From NCBI GenBank assembly GCA_003161195.1, contig PMOV01000104.1, positions 9,046 to 32,306 on the forward strand: a DNA stretch of 23,261 nucleotides, in the 5' to 3' direction. Shown in pieces: positions 8,238 through 15,350 of this stretch. This stretch comes from Acidobacteriota bacterium. Lineage in GTDB: Bacteria > Acidobacteriota > Terriglobia > Acidiferrales > UBA7541. Every line of letters starts with the position of its first letter. Position 1 is the first letter of the stretch. Under the pieces are notes generated by a model, which was not told where the DNA came from, searched no databases, and saw nothing but the letters and a program-made list of their open reading frames with translations. A program made the position numbers and the translations under genes.

Positions 8238-8283
8238 GTGCCCCCAAAGTTTCTCTTCCAATGGGACGCGCGTCCTGCTTTGC

Positions 8284-8299
8284 CAGTACGGACGTACTG
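8284..8299. promoter_or_regulatory. Inverted repeat CAGTAC-GGAC-GTACTG in the divergent spacer
   Basis: A perfect 6-bp inverted repeat with a 4-nt spacer lies just upstream of the patatin gene, in the 8262-8529 spacer shared with the divergent small genes. CCTAGTAC at 8377-8384 and further GTAC words at 8401 and 8411 lie in the same spacer. A near-palindromic stretch ATTTT-(CG)n-AAAAT lies at 8342-8360. A regulatory role is inferred from position only. Confidence 0.35.
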
Positions 8300-8529
8300 C
8301 TCCCGCGCCGCATCCTTATTTAGCCGCCGTTGCGGGCAGAAATTTTCGCGCGCGCAAAATGCATGTGCAGCTCCCCCCTAGTACGTCCTTACCAGCGAAG
8401 TACCCTCGCTGTACCATTGGCGCCCGCAGTACGCGGCGGCATTCTCTCTTACGGCAGCAGCAATCAGGCCACATGTAAGCGGACCGGGCCAAGCAAAGCG
8501 GTCTGGTACGGGGCGATTAGGGGAGCGAT

Positions 8530-8736
8530 ATGGCCACGGCATTCAATAGTTGGGTCGGACAGGAAGTGGTTCTGCAAGTGGCGCTGGGAGATATCAAGGT
8601 CCCACTGCGCGGCCGTCTCCTCAAGGATGGGGACGAAACCATCCGCATGCGCATCGGGGAAGGCTGGGACGTCGACATTTATAAGGCCATGATCGTGACC
8701 GTTGATCAGGACGTCATGGCGCTGCACCCGGCCTAA
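8530..8736 (+). CDS. Small beta-rich protein, possibly Sm-like fold
   Basis: This 68-residue protein has a strong ribosome site (GGGGAG, 4-5 nt before ATG). I do not recognise a named family. Residues 9-60 read as alternating beta strands: GQEVVLQVALGDIKVPLRGR, then a polar turn, TIRMRIGEGWDVDIYK, then AMIVTVDQD. The pattern of a bent five-strand barrel ending in IYKAMIVTV recalls the Hfq/LSm pattern (a YKHAI-type end), but this is pattern reading, not a match. It has no signal and no Cys. It forms a tight pair with the 65-residue gene 49 bp downstream, and both end at the terminator at 9032-9068. Other possibilities are a PilZ-like or SH3-like small barrel. Confidence 0.75.
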   Translation: MATAFNSWVGQEVVLQVALGDIKVPLRGRLLKDGDETIRMRIGEGWDVDIYKAMIVTVDQDVMALHPA

Positions 8737-8785
8737 GGCGCCGGAAGTCGTTTGTAGGACACGACACCCTTGAGGGAGGGGAAAT

Positions 8786-8983
8786 ATGAAAGCGCACGAA
8801 TTCAAATACGTAACGCATCGCCGGGCGGCGCTGCTTCTCGGCCTGACGGAACATGAACTGGTGGAACTCTCCAGCGAATCCGGCTTGGGCTTGCATGAGA
8901 CCGCCGACGGCCTCGAAGAAATTTTCTTCACCTATGAGGACTTGCGCCAGATCTGCGTCCTCGCCACCAATCACGTTCACTAA
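8786..8983 (+). CDS. Small MerR/excisionase-like helix-turn-helix protein
   Basis: This 65-residue protein starts at an ATG preceded by GGAGGGG with good spacing. The order THRRAALLLGLTEHELVELS, then an acidic wing-like turn (SGLGLHETADGLEEIFFTYE), then DLRQICVLA, follows the layout of a MerR-type or excisionase-type winged helix: helix-turn-helix, a wing, and a closing helix with FT.EDLR. The protein is acidic, unusual for a DNA binder, so it may instead be a protein-protein adaptor. It is co-directional with the 68-residue gene and ends shortly before a Rho-independent terminator. No phage or integrase gene is nearby, so an excisionase role is unlikely. Confidence 0.72.
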   Translation: MKAHEFKYVTHRRAALLLGLTEHELVELSSESGLGLHETADGLEEIFFTYEDLRQICVLATNHVH

Positions 8984-9031
8984 AATTTAGTTCGACTTTA
9001 CCCCAGGCCCCCCTCAGTGCAGTTACCCCCG

Positions 9032-9068
9032 ACCCGGGTCGCTCACCCCAGCGATCCGGGTTTCTTTT
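9032..9068 (+). terminator. Rho-independent terminator after the two small genes
   Basis: The arms ACCCGGGTCGCT (9032-9043) and AGCGATCCGGGT (9050-9061) pair over 12 bp with one G-U pair and a 6-nt loop. A T-rich tract (TTTCTTTT) follows. It lies about 50 nt after the stop of the 65-residue gene, so it ends the small two-gene unit before the amidohydrolase operon. Confidence 0.85.
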
Positions 9069-9131
9069 CGTTTCGTCCTCGAGTGCCGACCATCCGCCGT
9101 ACCGCGAGTATTAAATCGTTTCACAAATCCT

Positions 9132-9160
9132 TTGACAGCGGCACGCGGAGTGAAGAGACT
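9132..9160 (+). promoter_or_regulatory. Candidate sigma70 promoter of the amidohydrolase operon
   Basis: A perfect TTGACA at 9132-9137 is followed after 17 bp by a weak -10 (GAGACT, 9155-9160). A start site near 9167 would leave only a few nucleotides before the ATG at 9173, which has no clear Shine-Dalgarno. The first gene could then be nearly leaderless. The -10 match is poor, hence low confidence. Confidence 0.35.
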
Positions 9161-9172
9161 TAGCGTCGGCCA

Positions 9173-10735
9173 ATGCGCTCCGTCAACATCCCGCCGCGGC
9201 AAAGTTGGAAAAATTGCGCCATCGCCGCGGCTGCACTTCTCGCCATCGTCGGTATCTTTGTAGCGCCGCCCTTTTGGGCCGCAGCTTCGCCGTACGCCTT
9301 CCCGGCACACCCACAAGTCGAAACCTACGACCTGGTCATCGCCGGTGGCCGCGTCATGGATCCGGAATCGGGTCTCGACGCCATGCGCAACGTCGGCATT
9401 AGCGGCGGCAAAATTCGCGCCATCTCCGAAAACCCACTCGCCGGTAAATCCACGGTCGACGCGAGAGGCTTGGTCGTTGCGCCTGGCTTCATCGATCTCC
9501 ACGAACACGGCCAGCAGCCGCGCAACTATCAGTTCCAGGCGCACGACGGCGTCACCACCTCGCTTGAACTCGAGGTCGGCACCGATGATGTCGATAGCTG
9601 GTACGCCGAGCGCAAAGGCCAATCCCTCATCAACTACGGCGTGAGCATTGGCCACATCCCCGTTCGTCGTCGCGTGCTCACCAACCTTGCGCTCGACCAA
9701 ATGCTCACCGCCAAGCCCAGCGCCAATGAAATGGCCACCATCGCCGCCGCCGAACACCGCCAAGCCACGCCCGAAGAACTCGCGGCCATGGAAAAAATGA
9801 TGGACCAGGGCTTCCGTCGCGGCGCCCTCGCCGAAGGCATGGGCATCAACTACACCCCCGGCGCCTCACGCTGGGAAATCCTCGAAATGTTCCGCCAGGC
9901 CGCGAAATACAATGCCTCCGTACATGTGCACCTCCGCTACGCCGGCGTCCTCGAGCCAGAAAGCGGCCTGAACGCGCTCGAAGAAGTCCTCGCCGCCGCC
10001 GCGGAAAGCGGCGCGCCGCTCCATGTCGTCCACGTCACCAGCATGGGCCTCGCCGATACTCCGCACCTCATGCAAGTGATTACCGACGCCCGGCGCCACG
10101 GGCTCGACGTAACCATGGAGTGTTACCCCTACACGGCCGGCAGCACGCTCCTCGACTCCGCCGTCTTCGACCCCGGGTGGCAGCAGCGCATGGCCATCAC
10201 CTATCACGACTTGCAGTGGGCCGCCACCGGCGAACGCTTAACGGAAGAAACCTTCGCAAAATATCGCAAGCAGGGCGGCATCGTCGTCATCCATTCCATT
10301 CCGGAAGACGTTGCCCGCACCGCCGTCGCCAATCCGCTCGTCATGATCGCCAGCGACGGCATGCCCATCACCGGGCCAAAAATCCACCCGCGCGGCCAAG
10401 GCACCTTCTCCCGCGTCCTCGGCTACTACGTCCGCGAACAAAATGCCCTCGACCTGATGACCGCTCTCCGCAAAATGACCCTCATGCCCGCGCAGCGTCT
10501 CGAAAAGCGCGCCCCCGCTTTCCACGACAAAGGCCGCATCCGCCTGGGCGCCGATGCCGACATCACCGTCTTCGACTCGCAACGCATCATCGACAAAGCC
10601 ACCTTCGACGATCCTCTGCAATACTCCGACGGCATCGCCTGTGTTTTCGTAAACGGTGTGGCGGTTTTGCAAAACGGAAAATTAGTCGAGGGCGTCTTCC
10701 CGGGAAAAGCGGCGCGCGCGCCCATCTCCCAATGA
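9173..10735 (+). CDS. Exported amidohydrolase, D-aminoacylase-like
   Basis: This is a 520-residue metal-dependent hydrolase of the amidohydrolase superfamily, close in layout to N-acyl-D-amino-acid deacylases. A hydrophobic N-terminal segment (about 16-38) suggests export or membrane anchoring. The beta domain begins at YDLVIAGGRVMDPESG (52-67). Visible metal/active-site residues are His110 and His112 in GFIDLHEHG, His253 in VHLRYAG, His287 in VVHVTS, and Asp395 in IASDGMP. The Cys ligand of classical D-aminoacylases (GVTT...NCG) is absent; here the segment is GVTTSLELEVG (126-136), where Glu132 or Glu134 could take its place. The gene is followed after 22 bp by a sodium:solute symporter and then an MFS carrier, so it likely releases a product that these take up. 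The substrate is unknown; N-acyl-D-amino acids or cyclic dipeptide-like amides fit the family. Confidence 0.9.
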   Translation: MRSVNIPPRQSWKNCAIAAAALLAIVGIFVAPPFWAAASPYAFPAHPQVETYDLVIAGGRVMDPESGLDAMRNVGISGGKIRAISENPLAGKSTVDARGLVVAPGFIDLHEHGQQPRNYQFQAHDGVTTSLELEVGTDDVDSWYAERKGQSLINYGVSIGHIPVRRRVLTNLALDQMLTAKPSANEMATIAAAEHRQATPEELAAMEKMMDQGFRRGALAEGMGINYTPGASRWEILEMFRQAAKYNASVHVHLRYAGVLEPESGLNALEEVLAAAAESGAPLHVVHVTSMGLADTPHLMQVITDARRHGLDVTMECYPYTAGSTLLDSAVFDPGWQQRMAITYHDLQWAATGERLTEETFAKYRKQGGIVVIHSIPEDVARTAVANPLVMIASDGMPITGPKIHPRGQGTFSRVLGYYVREQNALDLMTALRKMTLMPAQRLEKRAPAFHDKGRIRLGADADITVFDSQRIIDKATFDDPLQYSDGIACVFVNGVAVLQNGKLVEGVFPGKAARAPISQ

Positions 10736-10757
10736 CCTCACGCAAGGAGCATTCACA

Positions 10758-12581
10758 TTGCACCTAACCGGCGCTGACTGGACCGCCATCGTCGTCTACC
10801 TCGTCGCCATGCTCGCCATGGGCCTGTACTTTCGCCGCCGCTCCGGCAAAAGCACTGAAGACTATTTCGTTTCCGGCCGCAACGTCTCCTGGTGGCTCGC
10901 GGGCACCTCCATGGTCGCTACCACCTTCGCCGCGGACACCCCGCTCGTCGTCAGCGGCCTTGTCTACACGCAAGGCGTAGCAGGCAACTGGCTCTGGTGG
11001 AGCTTCCTCCCGAGCGGCATGATGACCGTGTTCCTCTTCGCCCGCCTCTGGCGCCGCTCCGGCCTCATCACCGACGTGCAATTCGCCGAGATGCGCTACT
11101 CCGGTAAACCCGCCGCCTTCCTGCGCGGCTTCCGGGCCGTGTATCTCGGCTTGCTGATGAACTGCCTCATCCTCGGCTGGGTCACCAAAGCCATGGTCAA
11201 CATCATCAGCACGGCCCTCGGCGTCAGCGACGGCAAAGCCCTGGCCATCTGCGTTTTCTTCCTCATGCCCTTCACCGGCATTTACGTTTCGCTCGGCGGT
11301 CTCTGGGGCGTGCTGTGGACCGACCTCGTCCAATTCGTCCTAAAGATGGCTATCGTCATCGCCGTGGCATGGTACGGCGTGCGCGCCGCCGGCGGCATGC
11401 CGCAACTCCTCGCCACCCTCGCCGCCAAGCGCGCCGCCATCGGGCCCGGCGCCAGCGACATCACCGCCTTGCTCCCGGATTTTTCCGGTGGCCTCACCGG
11501 CGAAGCTTTATGGACGCTCCCGGTCATCACCTTCGTAGTCCACCTGGCCGTCCAGTGGTGGGCCTTCTGGTATCCCGGGGCCGAACCCGGCGGCGGCGGT
11601 TACATCGCGCAGCGCATCTTCAGCGCCAAGGACGAGCGCAATGGTCTGCTCTCCGTCCTCTGGTTCAATCTCGCCCACTACGCCCTCCGACCCTGGCCGT
11701 GGATCCTCACTGCCCTCGCCGCCGTTGTCCTCTATCCCAATCTCGCGCAACCGGAAAAGGGCTACATGCTCGTAGCCACGCGCCAAACTCCCCACGCCCT
11801 CCTTGGCATCCTCCTCGCCGGCTTCATGGCCGCCTTTATGTCCACCGTCGCCACGCAGCTTAACTGGGGCAGCTCGTACTTAGTCGAAGATTTTTATCGC
11901 CGCTTCATCAACAAAAAAGCCGGTGAATCGCATTACGTCAACGCCTCCCGCATCGCCACAGTGTTCTTGGTTTTCGCGGCGGCCGCGGTCGCCTGGAATC
12001 TCAACTCCGTCGGTGACGGCTGGAAAATCGTCCTCGAACTCGGCGCCGGCACTGGCGGCGTCTATCTTCTCCGCTGGTATTGGTGGCGCGTCAACGCCTG
12101 GAGCGAAATCTCCGCCATGACCGCCGCCCTGCTCGCTGCTCTCGCCCTGCGTTCCACCGCTCTTTGGACCGCCATCCTTGGCCACCCGCAACCCTTCTCC
12201 GGCTCCGATCCCGTGGTCTTCGCCAAATCCACGCTCTGCACCACGGCCTTCACCACCGTCGTCTGGCTCGCCGTAACGTTCTTCACCGCCGCCGAGCCCG
12301 CCGAAATTCTCGTCCCCTTCTACCGCAAAGTCCGCCCGCAAATCACCGGCTGGCGCCCCATCGCCAAGCTCGCCGGCGACGAGCCCGTCACCCGCGACCT
12401 CGGCCGCAATCTCCTGAGTTGGATCGTCGGCTGCGTCCTCGTCTACTCCACGCTCTTCGCCATCGGCCAGCTCTGCTTCGGCCGTTATCGTTCTGGCGCG
12501 CTCTTGGGAGTTCTCGCCGCCGCCTGCGGTGTTATCATCTGGCGCTTGATGCCCAGCGCCGCGAACTGGCGGGAAACCTAG
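10758..12581 (+). CDS. Sodium:solute symporter (SSS family)
   Basis: This 607-residue polytopic protein has about 13-15 hydrophobic helices. The start is TTG with AAGGAG 7-8 nt upstream, which fixes it. Family features include the N-terminal GLYFRRRSGKSTEDYFVSGR block, followed by WWLAGTSMVATTFAADTPL. The conserved core GGLWGVLWTDLVQFVLKM and the late motif FMAAFMSTVATQLNWGSSYL (a sodium-site helix) are also present. The loop WYPGAEPGGGGYIAQRIFSAKDERN matches the typical SSS turn, where Q-R precedes sodium-site residues. It is 22 bp after the amidohydrolase gene and 33 bp before the MFS gene. A likely role is uptake of the amidohydrolase substrate or product, but the substrate cannot be told from sequence. 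The C-terminus has extra helices, as in many longer acidobacterial and Bacteroidetes members. Confidence 0.93.
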   Translation: MHLTGADWTAIVVYLVAMLAMGLYFRRRSGKSTEDYFVSGRNVSWWLAGTSMVATTFAADTPLVVSGLVYTQGVAGNWLWWSFLPSGMMTVFLFARLWRRSGLITDVQFAEMRYSGKPAAFLRGFRAVYLGLLMNCLILGWVTKAMVNIISTALGVSDGKALAICVFFLMPFTGIYVSLGGLWGVLWTDLVQFVLKMAIVIAVAWYGVRAAGGMPQLLATLAAKRAAIGPGASDITALLPDFSGGLTGEALWTLPVITFVVHLAVQWWAFWYPGAEPGGGGYIAQRIFSAKDERNGLLSVLWFNLAHYALRPWPWILTALAAVVLYPNLAQPEKGYMLVATRQTPHALLGILLAGFMAAFMSTVATQLNWGSSYLVEDFYRRFINKKAGESHYVNASRIATVFLVFAAAAVAWNLNSVGDGWKIVLELGAGTGGVYLLRWYWWRVNAWSEISAMTAALLAALALRSTALWTAILGHPQPFSGSDPVVFAKSTLCTTAFTTVVWLAVTFFTAAEPAEILVPFYRKVRPQITGWRPIAKLAGDEPVTRDLGRNLLSWIVGCVLVYSTLFAIGQLCFGRYRSGALLGVLAAACGVIIWRLMPSAANWRET

Positions 12582-12614
12582 CGCAACAAACCTGGCGCGC
12601 AAGACAACCATCGC

Positions 12615-13838
12615 ATGCCCGAAGCCCCCAGCCCCTCCACTCCGCAAACCAAAGCCTCCCATCACGCCGTCCTGGCCGGCTTCCTCGGCTGGACGCTCGA
12701 CGCCTTCGATTTCTTCGTCGTCGCCTTTCTCATCTCCACCCTCGCCCAGCAGTTCCACGTCACCCGCAAAGACATCATCCTCACCACCACCGCCACGCTC
12801 GCCATGCGCCCGGTCGGCGCGCTCATCTTCGGCTTGCTCGCCGACCGCTTTGGCCGCCGCATCCCGCTCATGGCCAACGTCATCTATTTCTCGCTCATCG
12901 AACTCGCCTGCGGTTGCGCGCCCAACTTCACGGTCTTCCTCATTCTTCGCGCGCTCTTCGGTATCGGCATGGGCGGCGAGTGGGGTGTGGGCGCTTCGCT
13001 TGCCATGGAAGCCACCCCTCGCAGGTGGCGCGGCATTTTAAGCGGCATGTTGCAGAGCGGCTACTCCTGGGGCTTTCTCCTCGCCGCTGTCGCCGCGCGT
13101 TTCGTCCTCCCCACACTGGGCTGGCGCTGGATGTTCTGGCTCGGCTCGCTTCCCGCGCTGCTGGCGCTCTATATCCGCGCCAAGGTCCCCGAGTCCGAGG
13201 CCTGGCTGCACCACCGCGCCTCCAGCACCATGCAAGTCCTGCGCGTCGTGCTGGCGCATTGGAAGCGCTTCGCCTACCTCGTCGTCCTCATGACCTTCAT
13301 GATGTTTCTTTCCCACGGCACCATGGACCTGCTCCCCGATTTTCTCCAGGAAATTTTTCACGCCACCCCGGCGGCCAGCGCCAACGTCATCATCTTCGCC
13401 AATCTCGGAGCCGTGGTCGGCGCCATCCTCTTCGGCCATTTTTCCCAGCTCATCGGCCGCCGCTACAGCATGATCTCGTCGCTGGCCCTCTGTATGGCCA
13501 CGCTTCCGTTCTGCGCGTTCGGTTCCACGTTAACCGGCGTCACCTTCGCCGCCGTTCTCCTCTACGCCGGCGTGCAAGGCGCCTGGGGCGTAATCCCCGT
13601 GCACCTCAGCGAACTCTCCGCCGACGCCGCCCGCGGCCTAATGCCCGGCCTGGCCTACCAACTCGGCATCCTCTTCGCCGCCCCCACCAACACCGTGGAA
13701 TACGCCCTCCGCGGACGTGTCGGCTATCCATGGGCCATCGCCGGCTTCGAACTCGTCACCATCTGCGCCTTGCTCCTGCTGCTGTCGTTCGGCGCCGAAG
13801 ACCACAACAAATCCTTCACCTCCTCCGACAAATCCTAA
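12615..13838 (+). CDS. MFS transporter, sialate/metabolite:H+ symporter-like
   Basis: This is a 407-residue, 12-helix major facilitator. GWTLDAFDFFVVAFL in helix 1 resembles the GWxLDGFDF signature of NanT and related organic-acid proton symporters. Motif A is GLLADRFGRRIPL, followed by RALFGIGMGGEWGVGASLAME, also NanT-like. The helix 6 end is IRAKVPESEAWL. It is the last gene of the operon after the amidohydrolase and the SSS carrier (33-bp gap). Having two carriers of different coupling ions suggests uptake of substrate and export or uptake of product. Sugar acids, carboxylates or acylated amino acids are plausible cargos. The start ATG has no strong ribosome site (upstream reads CAACCATCGC). 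The gene ends 13 nt before a palindromic repeat rather than a T-tract terminator. Confidence 0.92.
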   Translation: MPEAPSPSTPQTKASHHAVLAGFLGWTLDAFDFFVVAFLISTLAQQFHVTRKDIILTTTATLAMRPVGALIFGLLADRFGRRIPLMANVIYFSLIELACGCAPNFTVFLILRALFGIGMGGEWGVGASLAMEATPRRWRGILSGMLQSGYSWGFLLAAVAARFVLPTLGWRWMFWLGSLPALLALYIRAKVPESEAWLHHRASSTMQVLRVVLAHWKRFAYLVVLMTFMMFLSHGTMDLLPDFLQEIFHATPAASANVIIFANLGAVVGAILFGHFSQLIGRRYSMISSLALCMATLPFCAFGSTLTGVTFAAVLLYAGVQGAWGVIPVHLSELSADAARGLMPGLAYQLGILFAAPTNTVEYALRGRVGYPWAIAGFELVTICALLLLLSFGAEDHNKSFTSSDKS

Positions 13839-13851
13839 GCTCCACTTCTTC

Positions 13852-13878
13852 AGTAGCACAGGCACTCCTGCCTGTGCC
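13852..13878. repeat. Dispersed palindromic repeat, copy 1 (GTAGYACAGGCACTCCTG)
   Basis: The element contains a perfect 9-bp inverted repeat GCACAGGCA/TGCCTGTGC with a 4-nt loop. Its core GTAGCACAGGCACTCCTG recurs with one change at 16124-16141. It lies 13 nt after the MFS stop and lacks a T-tract, so a classical terminator is unlikely. I remember very similar sequences between genes of Acidobacteriota, but could not check. Confidence 0.75.
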
Positions 13879-13939
13879 CGGCGTAATCCACGCCATAGAC
13901 CCGACCGCCGCGCATGTAGTGAAGTCGCGGTTGTCGCGG

Positions 13940-13955
13940 CGGGTCTTCAGACCCG
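13940..13955. repeat. Second palindromic unit CGGGTC-TTCA-GACCCG
   Basis: A perfect 6-bp stem with a TTCA loop, in a context GGCGGGTCTTCAGACCCGTG. It sits in the same spacer, 62 nt after the first repeat, as one unit of a composite repeat area. A weak terminator for the MFS mRNA cannot be excluded, but no T-run follows. Confidence 0.55.
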
Positions 13956-14044
13956 TGCCTTTGCCTTCAGCCGGCAGCAGTCGCTAAGTTGCAGGGAACT
14001 TCCTGCGAATTTTTCCGCTCGTGCCAAAAAAAACGACGCAACCC

Positions 14045-14085
14045 GTCATTCCGAAGGGCGATGTTTGCCCGAGGAATCTGCTTTT
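14045..14085. repeat. Third palindromic repeat, GTCATTCCGA...GAGGAATCTG type
   Basis: The arms ATTCCGAAGGGC and GCCCGAGGAAT pair around ATGTTT. From memory, the flanks GTCATTCCGA and GAGGAATCTGC match a very common dispersed intergenic palindrome (GTCATTCCGAGCG...CGAGGAATC type) in Acidobacteriota and some Bacteroidota. The identity to that family is established knowledge recalled, not searched. The remainder of 13839-14194 holds no gene I can support. Confidence 0.65.
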
Positions 14086-14153
14086 CTTGCGCGTTCTGCA
14101 TTAAACCGCCTGCTCGCGAACGCCGCATCCCATCGCGCCGCCCCCATCCACCA

Positions 14154-14182
14154 TCTGAAAAAATATTCTCGTATGCTACAAT
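14154..14182 (+). promoter_or_regulatory. Candidate promoter of tRNA-Arg
   Basis: A good -10 hexamer TACAAT (14177-14182) lies 12 nt before the mature tRNA 5' end. A weak -35 (TCTGAA or CTGAAA, 14154-14160) is 16-17 bp upstream. The region is A/T-rich compared with its surroundings. Confidence 0.5.
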
Positions 14183-14194
14183 AAATGCTCTTGT

Positions 14195-14271
14195 GCGCCC
14201 GTAGCTCAACTGGATAGAGCGTCGGTCTACGAAACCGAAGGTTAGGTGTTCGACCCACCTCGGGCGCACCA
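14195..14271 (+). tRNA. tRNA-Arg (anticodon ACG)
   Basis: A complete 77-nt cloverleaf. The acceptor stem is GCGCCCG/CGGGCGC with discriminator A and CCA encoded at 14269-14271. The D arm is GCTC/GAGC. The anticodon stem TCGGT/ACCGA holds loop CTACGAA, so the anticodon is ACG, read as ICG after TadA deamination, decoding CGU/CGC/CGA. There is a 5-nt variable loop, and the T arm is AGGTG-TTCGACC-CACCT. It has a plausible promoter just upstream and is not part of a tRNA cluster. Confidence 0.97.
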
Positions 14272-14334
14272 TTCCGCTCCGTGATGTAGCGATGAACAAC
14301 ACGGTGAGGCCTCTGCTCACTGACGATTGAGGTT

Positions 14335-14520
14335 GTGAAGCTGCTAAGTGGGTTGGCTCTCTGGGCGACTGCGGGCTACTTCTTCGCAAAGCGGATGTGG
14401 TACGAGCGTCACGAAAAAGTGAGAACGGGCAGCCTAATCCGACAAGCCCGTCTTCCTCTGCGCCACGTTGAGATCACGCAACTAGCCCCTGTCCCACCGG
14501 ATTTTGACCGACCAAGGTAA
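14335..14520 (+). CDS. Possible small membrane protein ORF
   Basis: A 61-codon frame starts with GTG (MKLLSGLALWATAGYFFAKR) and has one hydrophobic N-terminal helix, then a charged tail (MWYERHEKVRTG). GAGG lies only 2 nt before GTG, too close for an ideal ribosome site. There is no recognisable family. It follows tRNA-Arg by 63 nt and precedes the DUF4386 gene. A stem pair ACGGGC/GCCCGT lies inside the frame, which could instead mark structured RNA. The rest of the 14272-14642 spacer shows nothing else I can support. Confidence 0.3.
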   Translation: MKLLSGLALWATAGYFFAKRMWYERHEKVRTGSLIRQARLPLRHVEITQLAPVPPDFDRPR

Positions 14521-14642
14521 CTTTCGCTCCATGGTTAGACTCCTTACCTCACCGCATTGTTCTAAAACTCAACGAACATTTCCACATCATTCGGCGTATC
14601 TTGAGCGCACCCCTTCCGAAGTCGCTTGAACAGTGAGGCAAC

Positions 14643-15350
14643 ATGACGTCCGCTAAAACCCCCGGGCGCTTCGCCGGCGCCCTCTACGTCCTCATGTCCG
14701 TCATCGGCTTCTTCGCCATCGGCTACGTTCCGGCTAAGCTCATCGTGCACGGCAATGCCGCGGCCACGATCCACAACATCGCCGCCCACGAGACCCTCTT
14801 CCGCTTGGGCATCGCCGCCCAACTGATCGGCCACGCCGGTTTCATCTTCGTCTCCCTGGCGCTCTACGACTTGCTGAAAAGCGTAAATCGCCGCCAAGCC
14901 TCGCTGATGGTCGTCCTGATCGTACTTGCCGTCCCCATCGCCTTCCTCAATGAAGTGAATTCCTTCGCGGCCCTGCTGCTAATTCGCGGCGCGGACTTTC
15001 TCACCGCCTTCGATCAACCCCAGCGCGAAGCCCTTGCCATGCTCTTCGTCAATCTCCATGGCCGAGGGCTGGTAACCGCCGAACTGTTCTGGGGTCTCTG
15101 GCTCTTTCCCCTCGGCGCACTGGTCTACCCCTCGCGTTTCCTCCCGCGCTTCCTGGGCGTTTGGCTAGTCCTCGCCGGCATCGCTTGGGTGGCTCTAAGC
15201 CTCACCGGCATTTTGGCGCCGCAATATCAAACCCAGCTGAACCGCTACGCGCAGCCCGCCTTCTTCGGCGAAATAGCTTTCATGTTCTGGCTCCTCATCA
15301 AGGGCGCCAACCCGTCAGCCGCTCCAGATACTTTGAAATCTATGGCTTGA
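14643..15350 (+). CDS. DUF4386-type integral membrane protein
   Basis: This 235-residue protein has about six hydrophobic helices and fits the DUF4386 layout. RFAGALYVLMSVIGFFAIGY is at the N-terminus. ETLFRLGIAAQLIGHAGFIF covers helix 2, and FNQ/FDQPQREALAMLF-type and GLVTAELFWGLWLFPLGALV blocks follow. The last helices are LPRFLGVWLVLAGIAWV and FFGEIAFMFWLLIKG. ATG is supported by GAGG 5 nt upstream. The family's biochemical function is unknown. It is monocistronic and convergent with the 142-residue gene on the other strand, overlapping it by 11 bp at the 3' ends. Confidence 0.88.
   Translation: MTSAKTPGRFAGALYVLMSVIGFFAIGYVPAKLIVHGNAAATIHNIAAHETLFRLGIAAQLIGHAGFIFVSLALYDLLKSVNRRQASLMVVLIVLAVPIAFLNEVNSFAALLLIRGADFLTAFDQPQREALAMLFVNLHGRGLVTAELFWGLWLFPLGALVYPSRFLPRFLGVWLVLAGIAWVALSLTGILAPQYQTQLNRYAQPAFFGEIAFMFWLLIKGANPSAAPDTLKSMA

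Noticed and set aside
8786..8983. True phage excisionase
   Set aside because: The HTH layout fits, but there is no integrase, attachment site or other phage gene, and the protein is acidic.
11880..12758. A 292-codon antisense frame opposite the SSS and MFS genes
   Set aside because: Glu/Gly/Asp-rich shadow composition with no motif.
12080..13987. A 635-codon open frame on the plus strand
   Set aside because: It is an Arg/His/Pro-rich shadow lying across the SSS and MFS genes in another frame; the true frames have clear transporter motifs.
13852..14085. CRISPR array
   Set aside because: The palindromes are different from each other, not regularly spaced, and no cas gene is present.
14195..14271. 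tRNA-Arg as an integration site for a mobile element
   Set aside because: I found no repeated copy of the tRNA 3' end nearby and no integrase or phage gene in the window.
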